Assembly: GCA_963921795.1 (NCBI GenBank)
Contig: OY997660.1
Span: 3,631,499-3,695,498, forward strand
DNA length: 64,000 nt
From: Nannobrachium achirus
Taxonomy: Eukaryota > Chordata > Actinopteri > Myctophiformes > Myctophidae
Reading direction: 5' to 3'
Positions 62,668-64,000 of this stretch are shown piece after piece (position 1 is the stretch's first letter; each line of letters starts with the position of its first letter). A program made the translations under genes and the position numbers. Below the pieces are notes generated by a model that ran no database searches, was not told the origin of the DNA, and was given only the letters and a program-made list of their open reading frames with translations.

Positions 62668-64000
62668 CTACCGGTAGTCCCGCCTCGGTAGCCCCTGGTC
62701 GTTTCCCGACGATGCTCTCTGTACTCTACATCCACGCGAGATGTGGCCCTCTTGCCCACATTTGAAGCAGTGTGAACAATCTTCACCCACCCCATCTTCT
62801 CGGCACTTTTGGCATCCTTTCTCTCTCTGCCTCTGTACAGGAGGGCGGCGGTTTGTCTCCATTACTGAGAGGAGCATCTGCTTCATTTCTGTGCGAAGCT
62901 CTTCCATGATCTGCTGTGCATTAATGCTGTCAGTTTTAGTCTCTTTTCCTTTCACTGTTTTGACTGCCACTGCTAAACTGGACTCCTTTGGTGTATGGGG
63001 GCTTTGAGCTGGTGTGGTGTCTGTCTGAAGTTCGGACTGTAGTTCCTGTACTTTGGGATTCTTAAAAGCATTGCCCCGTTTCCGTTTCTCCTGCCTCTCA
63101 TTTTCAACCTTGGCGGCTTCATTTATTATCTGTATTAGTTCTTCATCTGTCGTGCTCACATCTCTGAGGTGGGGCAGAACATGGAATTTCACAGAGTCAC
63201 TCAATAGTCCAGTTTCAATTGAGCGGAGGAACTTGCGCTGAATGGTTTTTCTGCTGTACTGGTCATCATCACTTTCCTCATTTGCTGCTTTCCACAACAG
63301 TTTCTCCTTCAGCTCAATCGCCCGGAATACAAAGTTTAGGGGGGTTTCTCTAGGATCCTGGGAGATGTTTATAAGCTGGTGGTAGAGGTCGGTGGAGCTG
63401 TCGACCTTGTAATGACCCTTCAGGATGGTGAGTAGTGATGTGAGGGTCAGCCCACGCTTTATCTCCAACATGTCTCTCAAGGGAAGCCCTGGACTGACAG
63501 CCCTGATCACAGCTTCCACAATCTCAGTGTCTGTATGTCCTTTTTCCATCCCCATCTCAATCTGGCGGACTAAGCTGAGATAGGATAATTTCTCCTTCTG
63601 TCCACTTTCTCCAATTTGCCCACATATTTTAAACTCCCTCCTCAATGTTACTTCAGGCAGTGTGTATGTTGGCTCTGCTCGGCTCTTGAGTGGAGAGGCT
63701 GTGGTCTTCTGGGGAGGTTTGTTAGGCAAGAAGTGTTTTTCCTCAAGTCCTTTCGTTTGAGCAGACTCCTCAAGGGATTGCTCTTTTTCTTGATGAGGGC
63801 ATTCTTTGTCCTCCATATATTTTAGTACACCAGTTAGATACTGGCAAATCTCCTCCTCCTCCTCATCTTTCTCGATCTGGTCCATCCTGCTCTCTGCCGT
63901 CTTGATGAGTGCCCTTCTGGTCCTACTGCGGTGGTCTCTACTGTCCAGGCCATCACATTTCATGTGCATGCAGACATCCATGAGAAACTCCTCCCTCAGC
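62668..64000 (-). CDS. gag: gag, partial at window edge (fossil element)
   Basis: An open frame of at least 437 codons; it stays open to the window edge, so the first Met at 63981 need not be the start. A capsid-like middle (LREEFKIC type segments are absent; RETPLNFVFRAIELKEKLLW is seen) is followed by a zinc knuckle CFKCGQEGHISRGC (CX2CX4HX4C) near the C-terminus and an Arg-rich tail. Confidence 0.88.
   Translation of the reverse strand, partial: LREEFLMDVCMHMKCDGLDSRDHRSRTRRALIKTAESRMDQIEKDEEEEEICQYLTGVLKYMEDKECPHQEKEQSLEESAQTKGLEEKHFLPNKPPQKTTASPLKSRAEPTYTLPEVTLRREFKICGQIGESGQKEKLSYLSLVRQIEMGMEKGHTDTEIVEAVIRAVSPGLPLRDMLEIKRGLTLTSLLTILKGHYKVDSSTDLYHQLINISQDPRETPLNFVFRAIELKEKLLWKAANEESDDDQYSRKTIQRKFLRSIETGLLSDSVKFHVLPHLRDVSTTDEELIQIINEAAKVENERQEKRKRGNAFKNPKVQELQSELQTDTTPAQSPHTPKESSLAVAVKTVKGKETKTDSINAQQIMEELRTEMKQMLLSVMETNRRPPVQRQREKGCQKCREDGVGEDCSHCFKCGQEGHISRGCRVQRASSGNDQGLPRRDYR

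Larger units (their letters stand above)
57596..64000 (-). mobile_element. Ty3/gypsy LTR retrotransposon fossil, right part off-window
   Basis: Minus-strand order: gag (62668 to beyond the edge), protease, pol, a purine-rich tract (GGGGGAGAG near 57932-57940), then an LTR-like segment from about 57930 down to 57596. The 5' LTR lies outside the window. The reading frames are open over most of their length, so it looks nearly whole, with about one visible internal irregularity, and probably young. LTR divergence cannot be measured here. Confidence 0.9.

Overview
This window reads as gene-poor, repeat-dense DNA from a teleost fish. The signs are non-LTR retrotransposon tails of a Rex3/RTE type, tRNA-headed SINEs, many small hAT-, piggyBac- and MuDR-like elements with readable target-site duplications, long (GT)n runs, a fish-style C2H2 zinc-finger gene start, a DUF4806-type multi-exon gene and a klhdc3-like retrocopy. 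The species cannot be told from sequence alone. No bacterial-type operon, CRISPR array or structural RNA gene was seen.

Layout. 1-4.7 kb: a hAT MITE, a (GT)n run and a five-exon DUF4806-like gene copy with at least one frame defect and a LINE fragment in an intron. 4.7-13.4 kb: small TTAA-bounded elements and three large tandem arrays; the first array lies inside an element bounded by inverted repeats. 13.5-30.6 kb: a patchwork of LINE 3' pieces, SINEs, hAT elements, long foldbacks and two elements with 9-bp target duplications. 30.7-31.8 kb: an intronless klhdc3-like copy with one in-frame stop. 32-46.6 kb: more hAT copies, a LINE reverse-transcriptase fragment and microsatellites. 46.75-53.13 kb: a large inverted repeat (arms about 2.3-2.4 kb) around the remains of a C2H2 zinc-finger gene. 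53.4-54.3 kb: a 28-bp minisatellite. 54.3-64 kb: a Ty3/gypsy-family LTR element on the minus strand (gag, protease and pol open, gag running off the right edge), with about 3.1 kb of unrelated sequence between two LTR-like pieces.

The most unusual signal is a palindrome of about 50-80 bp, with outer stem AATAGCAGATCTACAAGCTC and its complement. It occurs, whole or as a half, about 32 times in 64 kb. It sits inside at least four hAT families with different terminal repeats, inside a piggyBac-like family, and on its own. Its two arms change together between families. This looks like a hairpin module carried by otherwise unrelated non-autonomous transposons.

Few genes here look functional. The DUF4806-like copy, the klhdc3-like copy and the zinc-finger exon all carry disabling changes. 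The open frames of the LTR element are the only long intact ones. All calls come from reading the sequence; family names not backed by a diagnostic motif or target duplication are marked tentative.
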